A DNA stretch of 64,000 nt from Campylorhamphus procurvoides (Eukaryota; Chordata; Aves; Passeriformes; Dendrocolaptidae), in NCBI GenBank assembly GCA_013396655.1, contig WBMV01004156.1, forward strand, positions 186,001-250,000, read 5' to 3'. Under the pieces are notes generated by a model. The model saw only the letters and a program-made list of their open reading frames with translations, searched no databases and was not told the DNA's origin. Position numbers and translations under genes: made by a program. Shown piece by piece: positions 35,331 to 50,203 of the stretch (position 1 is its first letter; each line of letters begins with the position of its first letter).

Positions 35331-35385
35331 GCGGGCAGGCGGTGCCGCTGCTGCCGTCCCGGCCGAGCGCTCCGCACCCACACCG
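35320..35385 (+). other. BID: BID non-coding exon 1 (5'UTR)
   Basis: GC-rich sequence after the GC boxes ends in a very good donor, CACCG|GTGAGT, at 35385/35386. No ATG in it leads into BID. The start is estimated. The link to the coding exons 13 kb away is inferred from the lack of any other nearby gene. Confidence 0.55.
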
Positions 35386-38300
35386 GTGAGTACCCATCGG
35401 GCTTCTCTCCCCTCCACACACACCCCCGAGGAGTCAGGCAGCCCTCCAGCCCGTGCGGTGGAGGGTCTTTCCCTCAGGGATGTTGGAAACTCCGCCGCCT
35501 CCCGGCCCGTCTCCTCTCCCTTTCCCCCGCCGAACTCGGTATCGGTGGGGTTGTTCCCTGCCCTGCCGTGTCGCTGTCCCGCTGTCCCCTCCGCTCTCTG
35601 CCTGCCCAGGTGCTGTCCCATGAACCACAAAGGGCTCCTGCCTGCCTTTGCACTACGTGGTGAAGCCCCGGTGAGGGTTTGCACGCCGGGCGGGGAAGAG
35701 GAAGGAGTTAATCCCTGAAGGCAACTCCGGAGGGACCCGCTCGCCTCCCTCACGCTTTCAGGAGGAGGGAGTGGCGGCCGCAGCGAGGAAGCGAGGCTAG
35801 GAGGGATCTTTAGTAATAGCGTCAAAACCCGTAGGGAGAGCTGGTGATTGATGCAGATGAGTGTGTGCGGTGTGTGCCGCTCTCCCTGCCCGCCCCAGGC
35901 TGGACGTGCTGGGCTGCCTGTCGAGGCCGCCGGCTGCCCCTTTGTTCCCCGTGAGGAGCAGTGGCGTTCCCGTGACCCGAGGACGTGTGTGGATGCAGGG
36001 CGAGCGAGGCAGGGAAGCGGGCCAAGGGGGAAGAGACTGAATGAGCGGCACCCTGGCCCGGGGAGGGTGTTTGTAATGCACGTGTTCTGGTGATCCTCCA
36101 TGAGGTGACAGTGGCTCTCACACGGGGGGCTTGAGGGGCTTCTAGTGTCCTTTTAAAGCACTTTGTAGTTTGTGGTTTTTTTCTTTTTTTTTTTTAAGTA
36201 CAGGACTCAAGTTATTTAAGTTACTGGGGTCTTATTTCAAGAAGCCCATGCTTATTTCGGAAGATGCGAACTTTTATTGATGTTTCTGGGGGTATCAGGG
36301 CCAAAATCTTGTTGTGGGATACTTGTTATCATTTCAAAACCGTTAAGGTGTTTGGTGGAGGAAGGAGCAAAGTGATTCCCCAACAGGAAATAGTTTTTAA
36401 GGGGTTTGGTTTGGTTTTTTGGTAAAGGACTTTTTGCAAAAGTCCACTTGTGGGTAAGATTGGTTGGTGGTGTGTTATAACTTTTTATCACTACTCAGAC
36501 TGAAACTGTTTTCACCTGCCGCTGGAAGTATAACATCTTAAAAGGTGTTATTTAAAAAGGGGATTTTCTGTGTGGGTTTTTTTTTTCCTCTCCTTTGCAA
36601 CTTCTTTACATAAGTTTAGTACTGTTCAGAGTCTTCTTTAGGAGAAAGCCTTGCAACGTCTATTCCTTGTGATCTGCTCTGTGCCACTGGTGTTTCACAA
36701 AATGGGAATGCTTGGATTTCTGCAATCCATTTTCTTGTCTTCCCTTCCAGGTCTCTGTCATTGCAGGCAACTGACTGGCAGGGCTTAGGGACCAGCCAAG
36801 GCAAAACATTTCCACTGTGCAGGGTGTAACAGGTAATTGTAAACCTTGTGGATAGGCTGCCCTGCACCAAGAAAGGCTGGTGTGAAAATCCCCCCTTCGG
36901 ATTTGGCAGTGCCTTTTTGTTTGCACCTGGTGACATTTGCTGAATTTATGAAGAAAAAAAAATATGACTGATTTTTGGTTAGGTGGTTTTGTTGGGTTCC
37001 TGCCCTCCTAATTTCTCAGAACCAGATTAGGCCAGCTGAGGCTGTAAGTTCAGCTCAGTTTCTCACTGTGCGCAGGCAGCAGAGCAGTGTGCAATGCACC
37101 ACCAGGTCTGCTTGTGCAAGCCTGCTGTCTCTGTTCCTGGGAATTGGGCATGTCTGTGCACAGCACCAGGACACTACACCTCTGGATAATGTGAAGACCT
37201 GGTGAAGGTGCTCTGTGTGGCTTTTTATTTCTTAGTCCCAAAACAGTAAGAGCTGTGATACACAATTAGGCAAGGCTGGTGTGTGTGTGGGGTGGTATTC
37301 ACTCAACACTCTCACCTGGGGTCATGTTATGCCATATATTGTGTTTTTCCTGTGTAACAGGAAAACAGGAGTCATCCATGCTTAGCAGGAGTTTGAGGAG
37401 CTGACAGATCAAACAGATTTTTATTTTTTTTCCTGTAATAGAATGAAAGTGTTTAGACTGGAAGCAGGCAGACACATGCCTGTCACCTTTCTGGAGCAGC
37501 CTGGTGCTTGAAGTCATTGCTTGCCTTATGCCTCTTCAAATCGGGGGTGAAGGGGCTGTCTCTAATAACTGTTAGCAGATTTATGTGCCTGGTGCAAGGA
37601 CTGCTGGTGTAACTGTGGAGGAGCAGCTACAAGGTGTCCACTCCTTGGCCTCGGGGTATGAACTACCCAGTAGGAGGGGTAGGGAACCAGCCTGGTCTGC
37701 GGTTTCTCTGCTGGAAGGAATTGCCCGCAGATGAGCAGGTTTCATTTTCACTAGTCAGACTAGTGAAAGAGCAGAATTTACTGTCAATTCTGGTGGTTTT
37801 TTTGTTTGTTCTTTTTGTTTGGTTGGGGTTTTTTTGCTAAGAGCCTTCCTCTGTGTTTTTCTTGGCATGCTGTGGCTTTTTTTCTATGTCAGGTTACAGA
37901 ATTTGGGGGCTGAAATTACCTCCATATCTGTGTGCTGTGCAAAGTCAGGTATATGCAAATATTTCTAATTATCCAGTGGAACTCATGGCATGGCCAAAGG
38001 TGCAGAGCTCTTGACAACTGAGCCCCTGTTAGTTTTGGATGGCTTGTCTTGGGGTTGGTGGAGATTGCAGGGGCTTGAGTTCAGCTTTATTCTAAACTCA
38101 TTAGTAATGATTACAGATTGTGCATAGATGGCCCCTTCCCCAGAGATTTTACAAGTCTTAATTTTTTGACCCAGACCACAAAAGAAGGATATAGGAAAAG
38201 GAGGGGTAAAATGTAAAAAGAAATGTTGAGTCATGAAGTGTCCAATCTCATTCTTTAGGTTTGAAAACAATCTGTTAAGCTTCTGTGTTTGCCTTGATTT

Positions 38301-41300
38301 GTACCAGACTTCCGTAGTGCAACATGTGCTGACACCCTGCTGTTATCCCAACTATACTGGGAAGTTAATGGGACTCTCTGCCAGTGGTGTGCATCAGGCA
38401 CCTCCTTACATCTGGATGAGGTGGCATTGATTGTCTCCTGTGTGATTTTTGAAGGAATTGCTCAGTACAGAGTACAGGGATGTGTTGGTGTCTCTTTCAC
38501 ACCCTTCTTAGCAACAGCTGCTCCAAGAATCCCTTCAGTCCCCTCCCCTCCAGTGTCCCCCATATCTGGGAGCATTGTTAGCACTGCCTTGGGCACTAAG
38601 TAGCTTCTGTTCTTGATCCAGTCTGCTGGTTTCCCTGTCTCTTTGCACCAATATGGCACTGCATGGAGGAGCTGCTTCCTGGCCATGACAGGCTTTGGTT
38701 GGATGTCCTTGCCAAGGAACATAAGGAAAGGCCTGTACACCTTGATGCACCCTTGGAATGCTGCCCTTTCTCACAGGAGAGGACAGTGTCATTGTGGCTT
38801 TAAACTCCTCCTAACCCAGTATTTTGCTCACCACTTTCCTTTAAAACCTCAGAGCTTTTATTCAGCTTCACTGAAGTCTGAGCAGGGGAATTGGACTGTG
38901 TGTGCAGTCATGGCACACACAGATGCTGAATTTTTGTTTAAATGTCTGCAAACCTGCTGTATTTCCTGATAAAACGCTGTGACCTTTGGCCAGTTCCTAG
39001 TATGCTCTTGCTGCTGTTTATGGAATGGGGAATGCCCAGGTGTCTGCATATTGGCCTGTTTTCTTCTCTCTTTTAAAGGCAAAATATGTTCTTTGGGCAG
39101 TGTAACTTCTGGCAGTTCAGTGTAATTACTGCAACACCTTCAGATTGACAGCCACGTGCAACAAATCCACTTAGATCAGCTAGTTGCTGTTTTTCAGTTT
39201 GATCTCTTCCTGTGTTTCAACATCAGCTTATGTTTCTTCCTAAGTTAGAACTGAAAGTGAAATGGGTTTGAGTTATTTCATGCACAGTCATGTGTTTTCT
39301 GTAGAAAAAAAGGACATTTTTTCACTGTGCTTTTAGACCTACAGCTGAGGAGCCCGTAGGTGTGGAGTGAAAGAAGCAGCGTGCTGAGGCATCTCCTGTT
39401 TGCCTGGCACTAGGAATTTGTGCTCTGCAATTTTGCTGGCACAGTTGTCAAGTGCCTCCTGCAGTGTTTCTTTGGAACAGAGTATTTCCTTAGCTGTGTA
39501 TTTTTGTTAAAGGTGTTTAAAAGTGGTAATGCTTTCTTTTATGCTCACAGTGTTTGAGGCGCTGCTGTCAAAAGGCTTTGATCAGGGTTGTGAATGCCAG
39601 TTTGAGTTACCGTCATTTTTGCCTGCCTGGTTTGATGCACAACTTTCTCTTTAAAGTTCTTGAGGGTGTCTGGGCTCCTGTCATAAGAGTTTCCTTCAAG
39701 ATTATAATGATTTTTTATTTTTTTTAACTGGCCTCATCAATTTAAGTATCCTGGTGGGAGTGGGAGGTTGCAGTGCAGCACAGTGGGAGAGTGTAATGAA
39801 AGGACCAGTGTCAGGCTTTCCTTCTGGGGATTGTCTCTCTGGCTGTTTCTGCTGGTGTGTGGTTTGCTCATAAAAGTGAGAAACATGAGATGTTTATATC
39901 TATGATATACTGGATGTTTAGGAGGAAGGAAGCCAACTTAAAATTCATTTTCATGTTTCAGAAAAGCTGTCAAATATTGAGGCAGGGTTGTGTATGCTTT
40001 CAGAGCACATAAGCATGCAGCTGTGAAGATTTGTCTTTGTACCCCTTCTTCCATAAATAATTTAAATTATTTGTTTGGTTTATGCCTTTTTACAGCCAGT
40101 GTTCAGAGTCTGCTAAGGTGAACAGACTCCACTAAAATCATTCCAGTGAGCACCAGCAAGAAAAATTCTCTTGAAAGTAAATTGTCCAGTGCACTGAGCT
40201 GTTGCTCAGTGCAACAGCTTTAACAAGTGCCATCAGCAAACTTAGTTAAAATAAGTTCATGAAGTGCTGTGCTTTGATGACCCATACTGATTTGGTATTT
40301 AAACTTCACATTCAAGCATCTTTATAGCTGCTGTTTGTTTCAGAAAGCAGTGCAGATGCTGCTGGTACTTACAAGTCTGGAATAGGACTTCTTGTCTAGT
40401 CATATGGTCTGAAGGCAGAGAGAATGCTACTGTTAGTGGCCACCTGTGCCCATACAGCTGTCTTTTTGATTTATGCTTTTGATGTTTCTTGCTTTGCTTA
40501 TCTAATTTGCCAGTTAGGCAAAGGAAAGACAGATTTACATTCCTCTTTACTGTCGGTATCAGCTGTGAAATGCATCAAAGTTGCAATCTGAAGTGGTATT
40601 CCTAATTTTCTATCAAATCTGTGCTCATGTTGGCACATAACAGTAGTACATGTGTTAAAACTAAAATAAGGATTCCCTTGTCCTCTAGGTGGCATGGCAG
40701 TTATTGCATCCAATCCCACTTCCTGAGGTCTTTTGGCTGGCAGAGCCTGTCCAAGGGGCACCTGCATCTGTCAGAGGCACTATTGCCCCGTGGTGAGAGG
40801 CTACCTGTGCTGCAGGAACTGAGCACTTTGTCAGGGCTCAGCTGTAAAAACATGACAGAGTCCAATGGTCCCAGCAAGGGCATCTTCTAAATACACAGCA
40901 AGTCTTGCATTTCACAGAATGGATGCTGTCATCACCAGTGATGGCTGCAGTTTTTCCCAATGCTCCTTGCTTTCAGCCTGTCCTTCCTTTGTAATGTCAA
41001 AAGACTGGAACTGAGAATCTTCAGTCCTTTGTTTTCCAGCCATTTCCAAGAGGCAAGCAGTGAGAACTGCTTCAATATGCTCCGTGACTTCGTTGCAGGA
41101 GGGTGTTACAGTTGCTGGACTGAAATAGTTAGACTTTTGAACACAAAGATAACTCTGTAAAGACCAGCAGTCTCGAGTGTAAGAGTGGCTTTTCATCAGT
41201 GTCTGCTCTGCTTCCTCCTGCCAGGACTTTAGGAAAGGTGGAAGTATTTTCTTAATGAGGAAGTGAAACGCAGTGTGGGCTCACCTAGCTGGAATTACTT

Positions 41301-44300
41301 TGCTCAATACCAGAGGGGAAAAATTCAGCTCAGTCACAGATCCAAAAAACCCCCTGCACTGTGATAATCAAGATCCAAGTCCTGCACCTTCCCCATAGCC
41401 GTGGCCATGCCCAAACGTGGAATGTGCGAATTCCATTTGGGTCCAGCTCTAGTTAGCTTGGTAGCAGTTAGAGCTGCAGACTTCCTGCTGACTCAGTTTA
41501 AGCCCAGCTGTTCCTGTAGGCTGCTTTCTGAAGAATAAATGGGGTTGTCATGCTGCCTCCTGTCACTATTTTGATACAGAAACCACAGCGATCAGAAGTT
41601 CCTGCCTACCTCGTTTTCTTTTTTTTTTTGCTTTCTCTCAAGAGTATTAGTAATACAGCATTGTGCTTTCTTGTTCATTCATTTGTTGCCTAGGGACTGA
41701 GAAACAGCATTTTGAGCCATATGAAAATAGTGGTTGATAAGACACTTGGATGTTTGTGTTTTTTCCTGAGAAGTTGAAATACTGCCAGAATAACTAGAAC
41801 ATTACTGCAATTCATGAAATGCCAGTAGACCTTCAGGAACCGAAATAAATCTGTAACAGAAAGGCTAACTGACACCTTCTCTTTACCATTGTCTCTGATT
41901 TAGTTTTCCAAATTAGAGAATGCCTCAAACAAAGTGTGCAGGGTATTTCTAAATCAAAATATATATCTGAGAGTACTTAGTGCCCAGGCTGAGACGTTCA
42001 GTCTACACTCACACAGCTTAAAGAAGCAAAGATAAAAATGCCGCAGCTAAGGAAGTAGTTGGACAAGCATTTATTGTTGTCTTTGTGTTCCATTTAGGGT
42101 TTCAGTGCCACTCAATACTGGAAGGCAAATAAGCACTGAAACTGTTGGAGCAGAAAGTATTCAGCATGTTTCAATGTATTTTTGCATCAAAGGTGTTAGG
42201 AGTAAACTGCTTTGTGTTGGTGGTGGGTTTTGTTTCCCCTTGCTGGAGTGATTGGTGTGGCATTATTTGCATCTTAAAGGCGGATAATTTGAAGCTGAAA
42301 TGAAGGGAAACAAAAGCTGAAAGCTTCATATAATCAGCGGTAGTGCTTGAGAGTAGCAGGAAGAGGTTGTTGTGGTTGGATTTCAAGTAGTGTTGTGATT
42401 CCTGACAAAGAGGGTATCTTTCCTAAGAACCTAGAGAATAAATTGCGAGTGACTGGGGGATGAGCTGTGTCGTGCTCCGGTACACTGAGCTGCTGCCATC
42501 TCCAACTATTCTGCTGACGGCTTGACAGTTTTGTACTTACAACATCAACAGCTCATTTTGGATCCTCCCTCGGAGGTAAATGGACGGAAAATACCTGTTT
42601 GGAAGCAGTGGAGAAAGTCCTGAGACTCTCCAAGCCAACAGCTTTGGTATTAACCAGGTGGTACCAAACCATGACTTTAGTTTCACTGTAGCATGTGTAT
42701 GTGCATCCATAGGTGCCCAGAGGGTCTCGCTGAGCCCATCCTTCACCTGGCTAATATGTGGCAATGTTCCCCACCACCCTGCTTCTCTTTCCAAAGCCTA
42801 GAAGCAAATTCTGCTTTAGGAGTCCAGTGGGTCTCAGATGAGGCACACACTGTTACCGGCTGGCATATCCTGCAGGGTAAATAGTGATGGGGGCAGGTTT
42901 TCTGTGGTTATCATAACATCCTATTTATTCATCTCACCGCTGTTTTACACACCAACAAGATATCTTCCCTCTTCCTCCTTGAAAAGTCTGTAGTGTGTGT
43001 GCAGCTGCTGTAGGAGTAGTCAGGCTGCTTCCATAGCTAGAAAAATATGAGGAAAAGCTCTGATTATCTGCTGGTAGTTAGGCTGTTTAGTTCTTGGTGG
43101 TTTATGGGCTAGAAATGGAGCATTGCAGAGTGATAGGTTTTCCTTTGGGGACTTTGGGCTGTATGATGCCTACGCTGTCATGACTTGAAGCCCTACAGGC
43201 AACAGTGGCATAGCTTAGAATATACTCAAACAGGGGACTTTGTGAGTCTGTGGTGCTGTTTCTCTACCTTATTTTCCAGTAATGGCTGGTTAAGTAAAAT
43301 AGTTGTGCCTATGGCAAGTTTTCTTGAAGACGGTGAAACTGAGTGGTTGTGGCTTGGTATGTGGGTTTAAAACGTCAGGACATATCAAGTACTCAGTTTC
43401 CCTGCCTGTAAAATGATGCCTTGCTCTGTAGCTCAACAATGAAATGTTTGCCTACGAGACACGTAAGAGCCTCTAGGTCAAGGAAGGGACAAATAGACAC
43501 TGTTCCATTTCTTCCAATAATGATGTCATCTCGACTGCCAAAAACACAGTTCTTATCTTTCAGCTGCCAAGCCGGGAAAGCAATGCACAGGTTGAAAGAT
43601 TTTGTCTCCTCAGTGACTGATGCTTTATTGCAGTTTCTGCTTTGCAGACTTTAATTCACTCAAATGTGAGACACGAAGATAAGTATCTTGACAACTTGCA
43701 CAGTAGGTCCATTGACTGATAGTGTGACTGTCCAGGTGTTTGTATGGGAGGTGTCTCAGAACTCCAGACAAGTTGTTAAAGGAGTCAGTCCTACAGGCAT
43801 GTGGCTTTCCTGCTGTAAAGAGTATGTTTTCATAAGCAGACAGTGTCTGATACAGCTGAGAATAGTAACTCACATGCTGAGCTGTGAGGAGAGGTGAAGG
43901 GTCTGAGGGGAAGTGATGATAACCAGAGACATTATTTGTGGCATGGATTCTCTTCTGAGCAGTCTTGAAGATGTAGCAGAAGTGTGAAGAGATGAAAGCT
44001 GATTTGTAGGGTGGCTTAGCAGTGTTGCTGTAGGGATTCTGGAACCTATTCCTGTTATGGGAGCCCTGAGAGCTATCGAGGGTCCCCCCACGTGCTCCTC
44101 GCTGACTCCTGCAGCCATACAGGGAGATGCTGCTGACGTGCCTGCAGTGCCTGAGTGCAGCAGAACCCCACGCTGGGTTTAGTGGAGGTGACACTTTGCA
44201 TGCTTTGCAGCTGTACTGCTTCCATGTGTAGCTTCCCACCTGGGAAGATGAAATGAGTGCTTGCAGTGTTTACCCTTGAAATGTCCGTGGCAATGGGATG

Positions 44301-47300
44301 GCAGGGAGGACCTAGTGTGGTCCCTTTCCAGCACAACAATGGCCAGTGCTGCCTCTTTCCCCAAGGTGGCATGGCACCATCAGCAAGGGCTGTGGGAGAA
44401 GTGCTCTACAGCATATGAGGCTTTTCCCTTGGCTTACCCCTCACTGCATGATATAGGAGAAGATGCAGGTGTGGAAGAGAGCAAGTTGTCTTTCAGTCCT
44501 GCCTCTCCTTCTCTGCCCTGCAAACTTGCAGTGCTGTCTGTCCTTAAAGCCTGGAGTCAGGGGGTTCTGGCCCTGCCTGCTGTTGCCTCTAGTGTTGCCA
44601 CCTCTCACTGGTGGGCTGCAAATGGGAACTGCTGCTCTGGTTAGTTCCCTGTGAGATTTAAAGGGTAATATAACTTGAGGATAAGAGGGAGAAACAGAAG
44701 GTGGGACACCAGACCTGAAAGACCTGTGCTGTTGGAGGGCAGTATGTACCACCCCTCAGAGTGTACTCAGTTCCATCTAAAGAGTTGTGTTTGCCTTGGG
44801 GGAAGCCTTGGAGACTTGATTTGTGGGAAGCATCTACAGAATTTACTGATGAAAACTGGTGTGTGTGGGTGGAATGAGATCTGTCCTGTGCTGACAAGTG
44901 GCTGGTGGATATGCTTCTCTGACTGTAATTATGTTTAATTTACATACACCTCTACACAGTCCTGCATCCCAATACAATGTTGAATTGGAATGAATATGCC
45001 CTGCACTTACTCTGTAGAACTGATTTAAGGATCCTAAACTTGTCTTTTAAGTGCTCCCTTCATTTTTTTTCTAAGGAAGGGAGAAAGAACTGGTCTAAAA
45101 CAACTGGTTGTCTTATCTGTTGAACACTTAAAGGCATTTAGTGGTTTCCTAGAGGCAGCTGTTAACACAAAGCTCATTTGTCTAATGAGTGAAAGTGTGA
45201 GATTGAATAATGTATTAAAATTAATTGGCATTTCAATTAAAAGATTGTATTGTAAAAATTCATTCCAAGACTTAGCAAATGATCTAGTTTTATTCAGAGT
45301 ATGAATGCAGGTGGGGCTTGTAGCCTTTATCCATCTCTTCTCATTCTCCAACTAAAGATTCATTTTACCCGTTATAAGGTAACTTCTTTCTGTCCACCAG
45401 AAATGGTTTTAGTCTGAATCTAAAAATGTCAGGATTCTAAAGTCTTAATGATTAAAATCTTCAGGTGGCATCAGCATGATTGCATTTGGCTGGAGTTTGC
45501 TCTTTAGGGGTCCATGGGGGTTTTTTTTGAGATTCCATTAAGGAATTTGACTTCTCAGGAGGAACAAGTTTCCTTTGCATTGATCCAAAGTAATTATGTA
45601 AAACTTGAGGTTTGTGGCATTACTAGTTAAGTAAAATAAAAATTAATTTGCCCTGGATTGTAGTAGTAGTAAACCATTTTGTGATGTGGGAGAAATCCTT
45701 TTTCCTCTTCTCTGGCCACGCAAAAAGAACTTTATTAGCTGAGGGCAGGAACCCTTCAGGGGCTTTGACTGCGTAGGTGGCCAATCTTTGATTTAGGAAA
45801 TTCAGTTCATGAAATTATCATATTCAAGCTTCCTTGTCTCAATTTTTGCTGTATAAGTATTTTGGAGTATGGTGGAATTTTTCATTGTTTGTTTTTTGGT
45901 TTATCTCTGCTCATGTGCAGGGGTGGACAAAACTCCAACTTGCAACTACCATGCATGACTTTTTTGACTTTTTCTGTGGGGTTTGCCTGGGGAGTGTCAA
46001 ACTTTACATAGTGCTGGATATGATCCCTGAGGGGAGGGCAGAACCTTCATGTGTTGTAGGTCTCTTCTCCCTGCACTGAGTTCTTGTCAAGGTGTTCTAC
46101 CTGTGTGGGCACCCAGGGAGGACGTTTCTGCTCTAACCACTGTGTGAGCATCTGCCTCTTTCTCAAAATCATAAGTGCTTTCAGAACATACTGTTTATGC
46201 CTCTAGAGACACAAGCACCTTTCCTGCACACTTGCAGGAACTGAAGTGTGGAACATGCACAGGCTTGAGCTCCTCTTGCAGCTTCTGGTCAGCAAAGAAA
46301 GCTGGTACGGAGGGTGCACTTAGCAGAGCCTTGTGCCAAGCTGCTGTTCCCTGCCCTTCCGGGCCTAGCCGTGTGGGCATGCCCAGAATAAACCTGGCCT
46401 TTGTTTGACTTGCATTTTCAACTTGGGGATGGAGCAGTGTACTGCTTTTCCTTCCCACACTGGAGTGGTCTGTGCTTCTTTTTCTAAAGCAGGAAGTGAG
46501 GAAAGACAATAGTGTATCTCTTTTTGGTAGCCTCTTACATGAGCGTTCAGACTGAACCAAATGAGTTTTCTGGCAGTATAAAATAGTGTGACAAAAAAAT
46601 TCAGGGGATTTGGGTTTTAAAGTCAAATTCTGAGCTTTCCTTGAAAAGATGTGTCAGGTGGCAAACCCCCCAAGGAAGTGTCTTGACTTCAATTTCTATT
46701 CCATCCTCTTGCTGTAAGAAAGATTACTTTGGTTCCCCTATAGGATGATATTTTATTTAGTCTATTTATCACCATCTGTTTGTGCTCAGCTCTCCCTCCA
46801 GCAATTTACAGGAATTCTCAACAGTGAGAAAAAGTAGGTTATCCCAGCACAGTTCAGCTGGGGTTGGAGGAAAGAGCTTTGACTGTAAAGTGTTGCCAAA
46901 ATCTCTTTGGTGCTAGTCAGTCAGGCAGTTTCACCAGCACATCTGGCCACTTGTGTGCAGCTGGAGTGGCTTGTGTTGCAGCACTGCAGCCTGGGAGAAC
47001 ATATGCCCCTCCCCACGTGGTGTGGTGTGAACGGAGGGCAGTGCAGCTTCTTGCACCTTGAAAGACACACAGATCTGTTCAGCCTGTACTCGTGTTATAA
47101 AGTCAGCTGGCTGCTACCAGCCCAAATTAGCTAGTGTGGCTTTGTCTGACCAGCTGTGCCGTACTGCTGTGGTCCCACATGAAGCTTTTGGCATAGGCTG
47201 GAGCTGGGTAGGGGTGGCACTTCTGATAGAGCCCAAGAAGATTGCTGTGATGAATGTGGTTCTCCAGGCAAATGGGATGTGGGCTGAGGAGGCTTGATAC

Positions 47301-48492
47301 TACTTCAGGCTTCCTGTGGTCTAAGCCAGGATGTTTCAGGAAGTAGCGTTGAACTCAACAGGAGTTAATAGCAGAGAATATCCACTGTTTACTAGTTCTA
47401 ACATGAACACCTTGGTTTTGGGCTGAGTTACTTGGAATTGAAAATAAATGTTACCTATAAAACCAGAATAAGTGCAAGCTGAGGCTTTACCCAACCTACA
47501 GAAATAGTGCTGGTGTGGACAGCTCTTGAGGAGTTTGCACAAAGCCAAAGTCCTGCCACAGACTTAGTGCTAAATCCCCACTTTCCTCTTAATCTCAGGG
47601 TTCTGTTTCAAGTTCTCTAACCTGAATTAATATCTGTCTCTCTTCCAGCAAAGTCAAGCCCAGGAGAAAGGTCACTTCTGACCTGTTCCAGAGCCCTGTC
47701 AGGTCCCAGAGAAGAGGACAGAGGGGACTGCACTCTCCCCAGCCAGCACACTCTTTAGGGTAGAGGTGAGTAGCAACAATGGGAATTTGAATAAAACAGA
47801 GGGAAACACAAAGCAGCAACGTCTTAAGCCCATGTTTTGGCCATTAGTCTGACATAAAAGCTCTGTGAAAAGAAGGGTTCATGGTTAAGAGGCTGCCTGT
47901 GAGCTATTGTGTGTTTTAAACATATTTGAGATTGTGTTTTGCTCTTGGACTTTCAAGAGCATTTGAAAAGTTGGGAAATTCATGGTCTCTTAAAATACTA
48001 CTGTGGTCTGCTTTAGACTTTGAATTAACTTCTGCTTTCACTTTCTCCCTTTTTTCCCACCAACACAGTCATTTAAAACACAATTATGAGAGGTTGTTAC
48101 TATGAAACAGGATCATTCATCGCTATCCTCTCTGATAACACTGCTCTTCATTCCAGCTTCTGGCACTATGGAGGGTTGTCCCTCTCTTCTCCAACACCAC
48201 CCTGGCTTTAAAGTCCCACTTGCAGGTTATGTCACTCCACTGTCTGGCACACATCTATGGCAGGAAGGAGTTTCATGCCCCTCATTCATGTGAACAGGGC
48301 CCTTCTCACTGAGACAGCTGTAGTTTTCTCAGCCCTTTTCATGATGGGCAGCTCTCTCCAGAAATACTGATATGCATCCCTGAAAAGGTCATTTTCTATG
48401 AGACATGGCCAGATACAGGAGCACTGCTGCAAGAAGTGGATTTATGGGATTTTTTTTTTCCTTTCACACTTTTCTTTCTTGCTCTTTTGTAG
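35386..48492 (+). other. BID: BID intron 1, 13.1 kb
   Basis: From GTGAGT to the acceptor CTCTTTTGTAG. Beyond the CpG island part (to about 36,080) and a poly-T tract at 36,180-36,198, I recognise no repeat, gene or RNA in it. Confidence 0.6.
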
Positions 48493-48561
48493 GACGACGA
48501 GTTCCGGTCTGAAGCAGAGGGTGACAAGAGCTGTTCTGTCTCTCAATCCATCATGGAACAG
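48493..48561 (+). CDS. BID: BID exon 2 with start codon (MEQ)
   Basis: 69-nt exon, acceptor CTCTTTTGTAG, donor CAG|GTTAGA. ATG is at 48553-48555 with A at -3 and G at +4, a strong Kozak context. The coding part is only ATG GAA CAG. The 60 bases before it are 5'UTR but have no stop in frame, so an N-terminally longer isoform is possible if an upstream exon supplies an ATG, as happens in human BID. The next exon continues in phase 0. Confidence 0.85.
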
Positions 48562-50203
48562 GTTAGAGCCAAAGTCTGAAGTCAGCTGTTCACAGTGACC
48601 AGTGGTTCTCATGTACTCTGGTGTTGGCTCATGTCCTTCTCATGTTTTTCAGAGTTCCTGCAGGGCCCCTGACACTGCTCTGAAAACAGAGGAGTGGATG
48701 GAATCACGTAGTTTGCAAGCTGCTTCCTTGTTATCTCTGTGGCACTGCCCTTGAAACTGCAGGCTGGAGATCTAGCTATTTAAGAGACTACAGTGCTTAT
48801 TGATAAAGCTACAAACTGCTAAAAGTAATAAACTGATCACAGTGCTGCGCCTATTAATTTGATTTATTGCATTGTTTTGTGCAATGTTAAACACAATTAT
48901 AAAGCTGCTGTTTTTCACACTTAAATCTGATTAACTGCATTGAATTGTTTCTGAAATGTCTGTCATCCTCGCCCACCCCAGCCTCTGTTAGGATACAATT
49001 CTAACCCCTTGCTCTGCCCTCCCACAAGCCTTTTAAACATAGTATGGTAAAAAAATTATCTGAGATAGATGCAATGACTAGTCCGGTGGGTTGTTGAAGG
49101 GGATTGCCACTGTCCCCAGTGAGCTTCTGTTACCAGGTGAACTTCACTACTGTCTTTAAACATCCATGTGCAGATCATGAAAGATGTGCCTTTTGTCCAC
49201 CTTTGATCATATACCTTATTTTCCATTTGTTCCTATTTCTGAACTCTGCTTTTTGTTGACTTTGTTCCTCCTTTCCTCTGCTCAGTCTCCTCCCAAGTAA
49301 ACAACCCATGCTTAATTACCTTTTTTGCACTTGTCCCAGTTGTGGTACTGTTGCCTTGGCAATATGGATCCTTTATGGTGTTACTGATATAGTTATGTAG
49401 ATGGCCTTGCAAGGTTCCACTCCCCAAAATTCCCTTTCAATTACCAAGTTCATCCTGGTTGCGTATTGATCCCTGTATGCAGTTGGCATAGCAAGCCATT
49501 CTTCTTTAACCATTTTTCTTCTCCCTGGATAAAATTAAGCCTCAGTATTTTCTTACAGGCAGGCAGTCTGCACACTTGTGAGCACCTGCTTGGCTCCTCA
49601 TGAGGGGGTGAACAGGGCTATTAGAAAGCTAGCTGAGGTCCCTTTGAAGGGGGAGAAGAAATGTGAACCTTGGGGTTTTTTGCAGGCTTACACTGTCTGT
49701 TATCTCTGTTTCCCACCTTGTTACTGCTCTGCTCTGATTACATTTAAATGGGGAGCTGCTGGTTTCTTTATGCACAGGAAATAGAATGCCCAGTTCCCAA
49801 ACACAGGGGTAAAAACCTTCCAGACACAGCTGTCTGAGTTGGGGAAGTGGATGTTTTTTGTTGAATACACATCTGCTTCAAAAGAGAAGCTCTGATCAGG
49901 GTTGCTGTCACTGCCACAGCTGGAAGTGTGAGGAGAAGGTGAGCTGGCTCTTCTGCCACCAGTTTGTAAGAGCAGAGCCATCTGTCATTCACCACTGGAC
50001 AGTTCAGTGTGGGTCCATATCCAGGAGTTAGCATGCCTTGGCTGAAGTCTTAGGGACCCCTTGGCTAATTCTATTCAGGATGCCCAAAGAAGGCCCCAGG
50101 GACATATATTCAGGGTTGGAAAACAGTGTATGTGTAGGTCTTTTGAGTGGGGCATTGACTTAACAGTGGTTTTCTTACGTTTATGATCAATGGGTCTCTC
50201 CAG
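48562..50203 (+). other. BID: BID intron 2
   Basis: 1.64-kb intron from GTTAGA to GTCTCTCCAG. Nothing recognised in it. Confidence 0.8.

Larger units (their letters stand above)
34880..36080. other. CpG island of BID
   Basis: G+C- and CpG-rich stretch spanning the promoter, exon 1 and the first 700 bases of intron 1. CpG frequency falls sharply after about 36,080. Confidence 0.75.

Noticed and set aside
35034..35663. Long open frames (up to about 300 codons) across the minisatellite and CpG island
   Set aside because: They arise from G-rich repeats and run through the N gap. No known domain, and strong GC bias.
43625..44239. 204-codon minus-strand open frame in BID intron 1
   Set aside because: No domain or family resemblance and an ordinary intron setting. 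A processed pseudogene was considered but no parent protein is recognised.
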